Made by a program: the position numbers and the translations under genes. The notes beneath the pieces are model-generated. The model had not been told where the DNA came from, did not search any database, and saw only the letters and a program-made list of their open reading frames with translations. From Methanomicrobiales archaeon (GTDB lineage Archaea; Halobacteriota; Methanomicrobia; Methanomicrobiales; Methanospirillaceae), in the NCBI GenBank assembly GCA_025350045.1, contig JANXYM010000043.1, positions 1-64,000 of the forward strand: DNA of 64,000 nucleotides, given 5' to 3'. Below, piece by piece: positions 54,001 to 60,760 of the stretch; the stretch's first letter is position 1; each line of letters opens with the position of its first letter.

Positions 54001-56087
54001 ACATTCTCAAACAGATCGCGGTACTGCCGCTGTGCCGCCGCCAGTTCAGCATCTGCCTGCCTGCGCCCGGTGATATCACTCAGCGTTCCGACAAAACGGG
54101 AGGGTGTGCCACCGGCAGCGTCGTACAGGATCTTCCCCTTGGCATGACAGTACTTCAGCGTTTTATCTCCGGTAACCAACCGGAGATCGACATCCAGCGG
54201 TTCACCAGTCTGGAAAGAATGTTCGAATGATCTCCTGTATTTTTCGAGATCATCGGGATGAATGAACCTGCTGTTTTCATCAAAACCGGGACCGAAATCC
54301 TGCGGGGTAACCCCGAAAATCCGGTAGGTCTCATCCGACCACCAGACACGATTGGTCACCAAATTCCATTCCCAGCTGCCGATCAGGGCGATATGCTGGG
54401 CTTCGTTTAATTTTTCAACGATATCTGTCAGGGAGTGCTCGCTTGCTTTCAGCTGCTCTTCAGCCCGCTCCCTATCGGTAATGTCAATCCCGTGGGCAAT
54501 GGTGGAGATCAGCTCCGCTTCCGCACTCAGGATATTTGCCGAGTTCCAGAGCAGGGTGTGCTGTGCTCCGTCAGCACCTGTGACCGGGATCTTGACGCTC
54601 TCCCAGCGTTCACCTTCGAGCGTCCTTTTGATGGAGACAAGAGCGTCTTTTCTGACCGCTTCCGGAAAGAGCGTCTCCAGCGGATGGCCAAGAACTTCCT
54701 GCTCGGTTCTTCCGGTGATGCGCTCGAAAGCATGGTTGAACCGGGTGATAGTATAGTCCGGGTTCCAGATGACTATCGGGGCATTGGCAAAATCGATGAG
54801 CTTGTGGAGATACTCGTTGGTTTCACGGATCTTCTCTTCGGCCTCTTTTTGCTCCGTGATATCGATGATCGTGCCTTCCGCAACATCCCGATCATAGTTG
54901 TACCGGGCGGAGAACTGTCCCCAGAATTCGCGGCCCGTCTTCCGGTTCCGGAAGCGGATAACGTGATCCGTGATCTGTCCGGTCTCCCGGAGGATCCGGG
55001 CAACCTCGTCGCGCTCTTTCGGATGAACATAGACCGAACGGACATCCTGCCCGAGGGCCGCCTCCACGGAACCGGCGCCATACAGCTCCGCATACCGCTG
55101 GTTGCAGGCGACCACGGTCGCGTCTTTCAGGCTCGTTTCAAAGAGCCCGACCTGTGCATACTGGTAGAGGTTACGGTATTTCTGCTCGCTCTCGGTAAGT
55201 GCCCGCTGGCTGTGGACCAGTTCATCAAAGTTCGCCTTGAGTTCCTCTTCGTTTGCCGCGATCTCCTCGTACGCTGCTTTGAGATCGGTATTTTTCACAG
55301 TGAGAGCATCTTCCGCCCGCCGGCGCTGATCAACCTCACGGTCCAGTTCGTCCCGTGAAGCCGTCACACTGCGAATCTGCTCTGCCATCGAGTTGAGCCG
55401 GCGGGCAATCCCGCCAATCTCGTCATCGGCCGTTACCGGTATCCGGTAATCAAAGTTACATGCGGCAAACGCCTCGCTGCCGGTATTGACCTCCCGGATC
55501 GAGCGCACGAGCCGGCGGCTGATGAGCAGGTAGTTGATACCGATGATAATGAGCATGAGCACCATGAGAACAACAACGAGGACATTGTTCCAGAACCGGG
55601 CTTCGCTCACATCATCGTTATACAGGTGACGCAGCCGCCATGCCTCGTAAATCATTCCCTGTGACTGGACATTGATCCGGCTCCATGTGACCTGCTGGTA
55701 GCTGGCAGGAAACAGGACAGCACCGGCATTCAGTGTTCCCGGTTCCGGGATCTCCCGGAACAGTGTTCCCGTTTTTTCATTGTATTCCCGGATCGTTTCG
55801 AGGCTTTCTGCCTCCTCAACATTTCCCGGCTTGAGCTCGATGATGATCGGCTGAAGAGAAGAATACCGCTCCTCCCACTGGAGACGCGCCCGGGGTTCGG
55901 CATTGATGAGGTAATCATTGGAGAGGTAGGTGAGTTCGTAACCCCCCCTCACCACGTCCGCTGCAAGCGCCTCCTGGTCCCGCTGGTCCTGCATGTTCTG
56001 GAAGGAAAGAATAATGGAAGCCGATATCACCACCACAAGGATCAGGGAGATGAGAACACTGAGCCGGATCTGGTTTTTAATGTTCAT
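51030..56087 (-). CDS. Giant membrane sensor histidine kinase with HAMP and 9 PAS domains
   Basis: A protein of 1685 residues from ATG 56087 (GGGGTG upstream); a GTG at 56108 overlapping the upstream stop is the alternative. Two transmembrane helices (about 9-30 and 165-185) enclose an external, mostly helical domain of about 135 residues of four-helix-bundle type. HAMP (about 190-240) and a coiled coil precede nine PAS domains (about 295-1420). The kinase core has TVSHDLKSPLITI, LLENAVKFLG, DNGVGIN and GTGIGLTIARRIVEVHGG. PAS 2 and PAS 9 are near duplicates. It is preceded by an overlapping binding-protein gene, a likely ligand sensor for the external domain. Confidence 0.92.
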   Translation of the reverse strand: MNIKNQIRLSVLISLILVVVISASIILSFQNMQDQRDQEALAADVVRGGYELTYLSNDYLINAEPRARLQWEERYSSLQPIIIELKPGNVEEAESLETIREYNEKTGTLFREIPEPGTLNAGAVLFPASYQQVTWSRINVQSQGMIYEAWRLRHLYNDDVSEARFWNNVLVVVLMVLMLIIIGINYLLISRRLVRSIREVNTGSEAFAACNFDYRIPVTADDEIGGIARRLNSMAEQIRSVTASRDELDREVDQRRRAEDALTVKNTDLKAAYEEIAANEEELKANFDELVHSQRALTESEQKYRNLYQYAQVGLFETSLKDATVVACNQRYAELYGAGSVEAALGQDVRSVYVHPKERDEVARILRETGQITDHVIRFRNRKTGREFWGQFSARYNYDRDVAEGTIIDITEQKEAEEKIRETNEYLHKLIDFANAPIVIWNPDYTITRFNHAFERITGRTEQEVLGHPLETLFPEAVRKDALVSIKRTLEGERWESVKIPVTGADGAQHTLLWNSANILSAEAELISTIAHGIDITDRERAEEQLKASEHSLTDIVEKLNEAQHIALIGSWEWNLVTNRVWWSDETYRIFGVTPQDFGPGFDENSRFIHPDDLEKYRRSFEHSFQTGEPLDVDLRLVTGDKTLKYCHAKGKILYDAAGGTPSRFVGTLSDITGRRQADAELAAAQRQYRDLFENVSIGILRSTPGPQGTIIEANPAALRIFDADSREQLLTVRPSDLYLDHDERRRISEEIVAKGAIDSMEVRYKTLKGRPFWGSITSAKRIAEDGQVYFDNTIEDISGRKDAELALHQSEERFRTLVEQLPLGVVMSRRDDTGENVLYFNRGFSEITGYTIELVPTFEAWALRAFPDPVYRLDRTRVALEMYTEAGRDNTSQPRISLVTCNDGNVKEIEFRYTDLSVFGFWTLRDITDQKRSEEALKASEEKFSTAFKTSPYAITISRIKDGSFIEVNDAFTPITGFTREEALSGSSGGFGLWVDAEDRKRVISTLLDGRTVSGEEFGFRRKNGEIITGLFSARIISLNNEPCILSSVNDISDRKRAEKALRESEAHLLAVLDATPFPIALVDVFDNNIHFWSRSALTLFGHTAPTAAEWYEIAYPDPGYRREVLERWKPALEKAQLSGQVVNAGEYRVTCQDGSVRTCELYAVFLDDLLIVTFNDITERNLAEGALRKSEENYRSLFESMIEGFAYCQMIYDNNGLPEDFVYLSVNPSFNRIIGITTIIGKRVTEVFPGIRETIPEIFEIYGRVARTGNPEVFDLDFKAIGKWLHISVSSPAEEHFMAVFEDITDRKRAEDALRETTDYFRNLLDYANAPIIVWDTKFRITRFNHAFEYLTGRTEKEVAGQHFALLFPVLSRETSLEQIQKTLAGERWESVEIPILHVSGETRIVLWNSANIVDPNGAVVSTIAQGLDITDRKLSEVQREMLIKDLEQKNAELERFTYTVSHDLKSPLITIKGFAGLLEADSLKGDPVQLKKDIKRIIDAADTMQDLLVDLIELSRVGKIIKPPQKIPFGTIAREAVNLLAGPLTERNVMVSIAPDMPVVNVDSTRIREVMVNLLENAVKFLGERPDPEIRIGADSTGETPVFFVQDNGVGINPRYLERIFNLFERLDAAAPGTGIGLTIARRIVEVHGGRIWAESEGEGKGTTFRFTLPGPAEEGPQEILK

Positions 56088-56104
56088 GGACACCCCGCAT
56101 GGGA

Positions 56105-57136
56105 TCACCGTATGACGGTGACAGCCGAGGGTTTGACCTCACGCATCCCGTCCCGGTATATCATATCGAGATACGATGGCGGGATTTTTTCCCCCGTCAT
56201 GTTCTGTCCGGCCATCCATCGCGCCTCATCTTCCATTTCAATGATTAATGCCTGATCAAGTGAGAGCATGAAACGGTAATCTTTCCAGGTGCGGTTAACA
56301 GAATCATCCGTCGCGTTCAGGCGCCGCTTGAGAATTTCCTTTGCCTCAGGCTGATGTGCTGAGAGATATGTCTCTGCCTCATCGAGCGCACGCAGGTACT
56401 TCACGATCAGTTCCGGCTTGTCGCGGATCACGTCAGACCGGGCATAGGTAACCCAGTAATAGAGTTGCCCGCTCTGCACCTGCCATCTCGTGCTGTTCGT
56501 GCCAAGCTGCTGTTCGATCTGGTATGCATACGGTTCCCAGATAACAGCGGCATCAGCGTCACCGGTAACCACACTCTTTATAACATCAGCAGGGGTCAGG
56601 TGAAGAACAGTGATATCAGAGTTGTCCATCCCATTGAGGGTAAGATACCTCCCAAGGAAAAACTCTGCCACACTGCCTTTCGGAACGGCAATTGTTTTTC
56701 CTTTCAGATCAGATGGCTTTGATATTCCCCTGTCGCTCCGGATAACAAAATAGAGATTATTCAGTTTTGCCGTAGTGGCGATGATCCGAAGGTCCGGTGA
56801 CTGGAAACTGTTCGCCACCCCGACAAATTCAGCCGCACAGGCAAAGTCGGCATTTCCCGCGAGGAGTTCCTTTACCGCATATGTCCCGGCGGGATATTCC
56901 CGGAGGGTCACATTCAGCCCCTGTCGGGAGAAATATCCCTTTTCGTCAGCTACCAAGGTTAATACAGAGGAATCCAGGGTGCCGCTTGCTATGGTAAGAG
57001 GCTCTCTGGAAACCGGTGCGGATGAAACGGGGAGGAGAAACAAAAACGCGAGGATGGCGAGAAGAATTAAAAAAAGAATGATCAGGCCCGCTTGTCCTGG
57101 CTTCAGTTTTTCTCCCGCAGGCGGCACAGTGTCCAC
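56105..57136 (-). CDS. ABC-type substrate-binding protein (SsuA/NMT1-like), orphan
   Basis: A protein of 343 residues with a GTG start. One N-terminal hydrophobic helix (about 17-38) anchors or exports it. The mature part shows the type II binding-protein pattern of the nitrate/sulfonate/taurine/thiamine-precursor family: LADEKGYFSRQGLNV-like VADEKGYFSRQGLNV, ELLAGNADFACA, SDLKGKTIAVPKGS, GDADAAVIWEPYAYQ. No permease or ATPase gene is nearby. Its stop lies next to the start of the HAMP-kinase gene, so it may present a ligand to that kinase's external domain. The ligand cannot be deduced. Confidence 0.87.
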   Translation of the reverse strand: MDTVPPAGEKLKPGQAGLIILFLILLAILAFLFLLPVSSAPVSREPLTIASGTLDSSVLTLVADEKGYFSRQGLNVTLREYPAGTYAVKELLAGNADFACAAEFVGVANSFQSPDLRIIATTAKLNNLYFVIRSDRGISKPSDLKGKTIAVPKGSVAEFFLGRYLTLNGMDNSDITVLHLTPADVIKSVVTGDADAAVIWEPYAYQIEQQLGTNSTRWQVQSGQLYYWVTYARSDVIRDKPELIVKYLRALDEAETYLSAHQPEAKEILKRRLNATDDSVNRTWKDYRFMLSLDQALIIEMEDEARWMAGQNMTGEKIPPSYLDMIYRDGMREVKPSAVTVIR

Positions 57137-57147
57137 TTATATTGGAC
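57131..57147. promoter_or_regulatory. Palindrome overlapping the start of the binding-protein gene
   Basis: GTCCA and TGGAC flank a 7-nt AT-rich centre (GTCCACTTATATTGGAC). The site covers the GTG start of the binding-protein gene and would be a good operator position for the whole operon. Arms of 5 bp are short, so chance is possible. Confidence 0.3.
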
Positions 57148-57561
57148 GCTTAATAAAACTTGCTATCTAAAAGGAGCAGGAGCAGACGAAGGGGCCCGAT
57201 CCGTCCACATTCATAGGATGAGGGGCGCTCAGGGAACTGGTGTTCACCGCTACCCCGTCCACCCTTCCCCCGGCAGGATACTATATACCCGCCAGCAGAT
57301 ACACCACGTTTGCCGATGATCTGGTCGGGTCTCCTAAGGAAAAGGCGGGATAGTTCTTGGAGTCAATGGATAATGGGAAAAGATACCCATTTTTCTTCAT
57401 AGCCGGATTCAATGTGCAAAATGCCCGCCTTATTCACCGGGCAACAAGACCGTTGAACACCCGTCCGTGAACGTGCACGAGAAGGGGTGTTTTATATTAT
57501 TTCGTGAGCGCCGGGAAATTTGCATAAATACTAGTAGTGCATCTTTATTTATTGTTCGATT
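57137..57561. other. 425-nt gap between divergent parts of the signalling island
   Basis: It must contain the promoters of the long minus-strand operon and of the plus-strand kinase at 57562. AT-rich candidates are near 57281-57292 (ACTATATACC), 57489-57502 (TTTTATATTATTTC) and 57545-57556 (TTTATTTATTG), the last only about 10-20 nt before the ATG. No convincing gene is visible. Confidence 0.45.
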
Positions 57562-59304
57562 ATGCCAGTCACATCGAGAGCAGCGGGAAATACCGAAAAA
57601 CCTTTTTTTATCCTCATTGTCGAAGACAGCCGGGTCCAGGCCGAGATTCTCAATCATGTTCTGGAGAGCAACGGTTATAGTACTGCAAAGGCAGAAAATG
57701 GCAAAATCGCCCTAGAACTCATTTCCCAGAAAAAACCGGATCTTATCATAAGCGACGTTATCATGCCGGTGATGAACGGGTATGAACTCTGTAAAGAGAT
57801 CAAAAAGAATGAAAGTACCCGTAACATCCCGTTTATCCTCTTAACCGCACTCTCAGATTCCAAGGATGTGGCGCTTGCCCTGCAGTCAGGTGCTGACAAT
57901 TTTATCACAAAACCGTACCAGACGGACTATATCCTCAAGCGGGTGAAAACGATCATCGAAACTCCCCTGGATCCCCCCAAAGCCACCACTGTGGAAAAAC
58001 CCGTGAAATTCTCCCATGGCGGCCAGACTTACCAGATCGGCATGGACAGATCGAAGATCCTGGATTTCCTCCTCTCTGCCTACGAAGCTGCGATGCTCCA
58101 GCACCTTGAGTTCCAGCGATCCCAGAAGGAACTTCGTACAACCAACGAGAAGATCAATCATCTCAACCAGATAATCAGCCTGAGCAATTCCTCGCTCAAA
58201 CCGGATGTCCTGTTAGAGAGCATCCTGCAAAAAACCCTGTCCCTGCAGGGTTTTGAGAGGGGAGCCCTTTACCTCCTGAATGCAGACAAGACTGAAGCCC
58301 AGATGACCTGTTACCAGGAGACCGTTCCCGCATATTCGGATTTACAGGTATTGATCGGGACATTGAATCTCAATGATGCATCCCGCCAGGAACTGTTCAT
58401 CCAGGGAATCCCCCAGTTTATCACCCTGACTGATGACTCGCATCTGGACCGGGATAGTATCATTCTCAAAGAGCTTGGCGCAAAAAGTTATGCCCTGCTC
58501 CCGCTCATATCCGCATCAGTCGTGATTGGAGCCCTCGCGCTCATCAGTACAAGCAAACACGATTTTTCGAGCCAGGAGAAATCACTCATCACGTCCATCA
58601 GCACAGAGATAGGCAATGCCGTGCAGAAAACTCTGCTCTTAAAGCGCCTTGAACTTGCCAATGAGGAGAGCAATCTCTACCTTGACATCATGACCCATGA
58701 TATCAATAATGTCAACACCGGCGCTCTCGGGTACCTTGAACTCCTGGCGGAGAAACTCGAAGGGGAGAATAAAAAATTTGCTGATATTGTCATCAAAAGC
58801 ATCGACCAGTCCATCCAGATCATCGGGAATGTCTCGACCATAAGAAGGATGCACGAGCAGAAAGCGGCACTCAAACCGGTGAACCTCAATGACGTGATAA
58901 AAAATGAAATCCTGCATTTCTCCACAACCACGATTCATTACGCGGGAACAGAAGCGGTTGTGCTTGGAGATGACCTGCTCGGCCAGATCTTTACGAACCT
59001 TATCGGAAACAGTGTAAAATTCTTCGGAGAGGACGGAGAAATAACCATCTCCGTTGGAGAACTGGACAATAATATCCTCGTCACCATTGCAGATAATGGT
59101 CCGGGAATTTCCGATGATATGAAGCCGCAGGTATTCGATCGTTTCCGAAAAGGGAAGAGCAAGAAGAGCGGAAAAGGCCTCGGACTCTTTATCACCCGGC
59201 ACCTGGTTGAAGGATATGGGGGTCGCATCTGGGCTGAGGACCGGGTACCCGGCCACCAGGACCAGGGTGCGGCAATTCATTTCACGATGAAACTTGCCAA
59301 TTAA
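57562..59304 (+). CDS. Hybrid kinase: REC, GAF, HisKA-like, HATPase
   Basis: A protein of 580 residues. The receiver (about 15-135) has LIVEDSRVQAEI, phospho-acceptor Asp in LIISDVIMPVMNG, LLTALSD and FITKPYQ. A helical linker and a GAF domain (about 200-355; GFERGALYLLNADK, ALLPLISASVVIGALALIST) follow. The kinase core has phospho-His in DIMTHDINNVNTG, N box FTNLIGNSVKFFG, ADNGPGIS and GKGLGLFITRHLVEGYGG. The THDINN H-box belongs to a different subgroup from the giants. It is co-directional with the REC-PAS gene 77 nt downstream. Confidence 0.9.
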   Translation: MPVTSRAAGNTEKPFFILIVEDSRVQAEILNHVLESNGYSTAKAENGKIALELISQKKPDLIISDVIMPVMNGYELCKEIKKNESTRNIPFILLTALSDSKDVALALQSGADNFITKPYQTDYILKRVKTIIETPLDPPKATTVEKPVKFSHGGQTYQIGMDRSKILDFLLSAYEAAMLQHLEFQRSQKELRTTNEKINHLNQIISLSNSSLKPDVLLESILQKTLSLQGFERGALYLLNADKTEAQMTCYQETVPAYSDLQVLIGTLNLNDASRQELFIQGIPQFITLTDDSHLDRDSIILKELGAKSYALLPLISASVVIGALALISTSKHDFSSQEKSLITSISTEIGNAVQKTLLLKRLELANEESNLYLDIMTHDINNVNTGALGYLELLAEKLEGENKKFADIVIKSIDQSIQIIGNVSTIRRMHEQKAALKPVNLNDVIKNEILHFSTTTIHYAGTEAVVLGDDLLGQIFTNLIGNSVKFFGEDGEITISVGELDNNILVTIADNGPGISDDMKPQVFDRFRKGKSKKSGKGLGLFITRHLVEGYGGRIWAEDRVPGHQDQGAAIHFTMKLAN

Positions 59305-59381
59305 AACCCTGAGGTCGGATTTTATTGGGCAACCAGACTGGTTCAGGGACACGGTGTAAGGAAATTTTTAAGAGGTAACCC

Positions 59382-60179
59382 ATGGGTAAGGCATTAAAGA
59401 TCTCGATTGTTGAAGATGACAGGGTGATCCAGAGTCTCACGGCACAAAGAGTGATAAAACTGGGGCATACGGTTCACTCCCGGTTCGAATCCGGAGAGAG
59501 TGCACTGGCACAGTTGCCCAAATCCCTGCCGGATATTGTCATCATGGACATCGACCTTGGCGGAGATATTGACGGGGTTGATGTCGCACTCCGGATCCAG
59601 GAAGTACAGAATATTCCGTTTGTCTTTGTGTCCTCCCACCGGGATGAGGAGACAATCAACCGGGTGAAGAGGGTTGAGGGAGCGGAATATATCATAAAAC
59701 CGTTCACGGACGACGGGCTCAGGATCGCCATTGGTCTTGCACTGGACAAGTACCATGCACTATGCCAGAACGCCAGGCGCCAGGAACTCCAGGAAATATT
59801 GCTCAACCAGTTTTTTGGCGCTATCATTGCAACAGATTCCAAAGGCGTAATCACGTACATCAATGAAAGCGCCCGGTCAATGACCCGTTGGAAAGGCCCG
59901 ATCGACGGAATGACACATTTCCGTGAGATCGTCACGATCATTGATGGTACAACCAGAACACCACTGGAGAATATCTATGAGAAAAACCTCAGGGAAAAGA
60001 AGATCTGCTGGCTGCCCCCGAATTCAACCCTTATCACGCTCGACAAGAATCCGGTGCCGGTGATGGGGAATGCAAGCCCGCTGATGGATGCCTCAGGTAA
60101 TGTCAATGGTGTGATCGTCGTCCTGTTCCCGATGAGTAACCCGCTGTACATGGAATTCCGGGGAAGGCCATTGTACTGA
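59382..60179 (+). CDS. Response regulator: REC plus PAS domain
   Basis: A protein of 265 residues with a good GAGGT site before its ATG. The receiver (about 1-125) has IVEDDRVIQSL, phospho-acceptor Asp in IVIMDIDLGGDIDG, FVSSHRDEET and IIKPFTDDGL. A PAS domain follows (about 140-262) with AIIATDSKGVITYINESARSM. No output domain. It probably receives phosphate from the GAF kinase encoded just upstream. Confidence 0.88.
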   Translation: MGKALKISIVEDDRVIQSLTAQRVIKLGHTVHSRFESGESALAQLPKSLPDIVIMDIDLGGDIDGVDVALRIQEVQNIPFVFVSSHRDEETINRVKRVEGAEYIIKPFTDDGLRIAIGLALDKYHALCQNARRQELQEILLNQFFGAIIATDSKGVITYINESARSMTRWKGPIDGMTHFREIVTIIDGTTRTPLENIYEKNLREKKICWLPPNSTLITLDKNPVPVMGNASPLMDASGNVNGVIVVLFPMSNPLYMEFRGRPLY

Positions 60180-60186
60180 GCGGGGC

Positions 60187-60760
60187 CGAGGGATCCGGAA
60201 AAATCCCCCGTTTTCCCTGTACCTCGGATTATTCTTCCTCCTTCTCTGCGTAAACGCACTCCTCGCCAAGTTTGCCGTATTTTCCTTTAGCGAGGCGCCG
60301 GGCATCTCATCGTTCTATATCGTGGTCGCCCTGATGATCGTCTTTGCCCTCTGGTTTGGCATGTGGGGAGCGCGATGGCCGCGTACGCCGGGTGTTTCAT
60401 AGGAGCAGGACTGTTAAGCGGGATTTCCGCGGATGTCAGCCTCTTCTGGTCGCTTGCTGATTTCTGGCAGGTGCTCATTCCCCTGGTTGCATTCCGGTAT
60501 TTCGGTGCGGACCCTGCACTTACGAGCAGGCGGGATCTCGTTATCGCGCTGTTTTTTGGAGTTCTTCTCAATAATCTCTGCGGGGCAGTCTGGGGCTTGC
60601 TCTCGGGGGTATAATCCCCTGGAGCAGTCTCGGATCCGCATTCTATGGATGGTGGCTGGGAAACAGCATTGTCTGTCTCGTCCTTCTCTCCCTGATCCTG
60701 TATGTCTTCACCCCAATCGTGAAAACGCATGAGCTCTTTGTCAAAGCCTGGTGGAACTGA
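60187..60760 (+). pseudogene. Polytopic membrane protein gene with two frameshifts
   Basis: Three consecutive frames encode what reads as one membrane protein. Segment 1 (to about 60365) has LYLGLFFLLLCVNALLAKF and FYIVVALMIVFALWFGMWG. Segment 2 (about 60363-60612) has AYAGCFIGAGLLSG and LVIALFFGVLLNNLCGAVWG. Segment 3 (about 60604-60760) has SAFYGWWLGNSIVCLVLLSL and ends in KAWWN-stop. Hydrophobic helices continue across both junctions, near 60360 and 60608. No start codon is evident for segment 1. It is either a decaying gene or sequencing error. Its end overlaps the convergent kinase gene by 20 nt. Confidence 0.65.

Noticed and set aside
57205..57330. Short plus-strand frame in the gap before the GAF kinase
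   Set aside because: Its residues show no protein-like pattern, there is no ribosome-binding site, and a TATA-like block lies inside it.
59478..59500. GGTTCGAATCC, a tRNA T-loop look-alike
   Set aside because: It lies inside the well-supported receiver domain of the REC-PAS gene at 59382 and is read as codons there; no other tRNA arms surround it.
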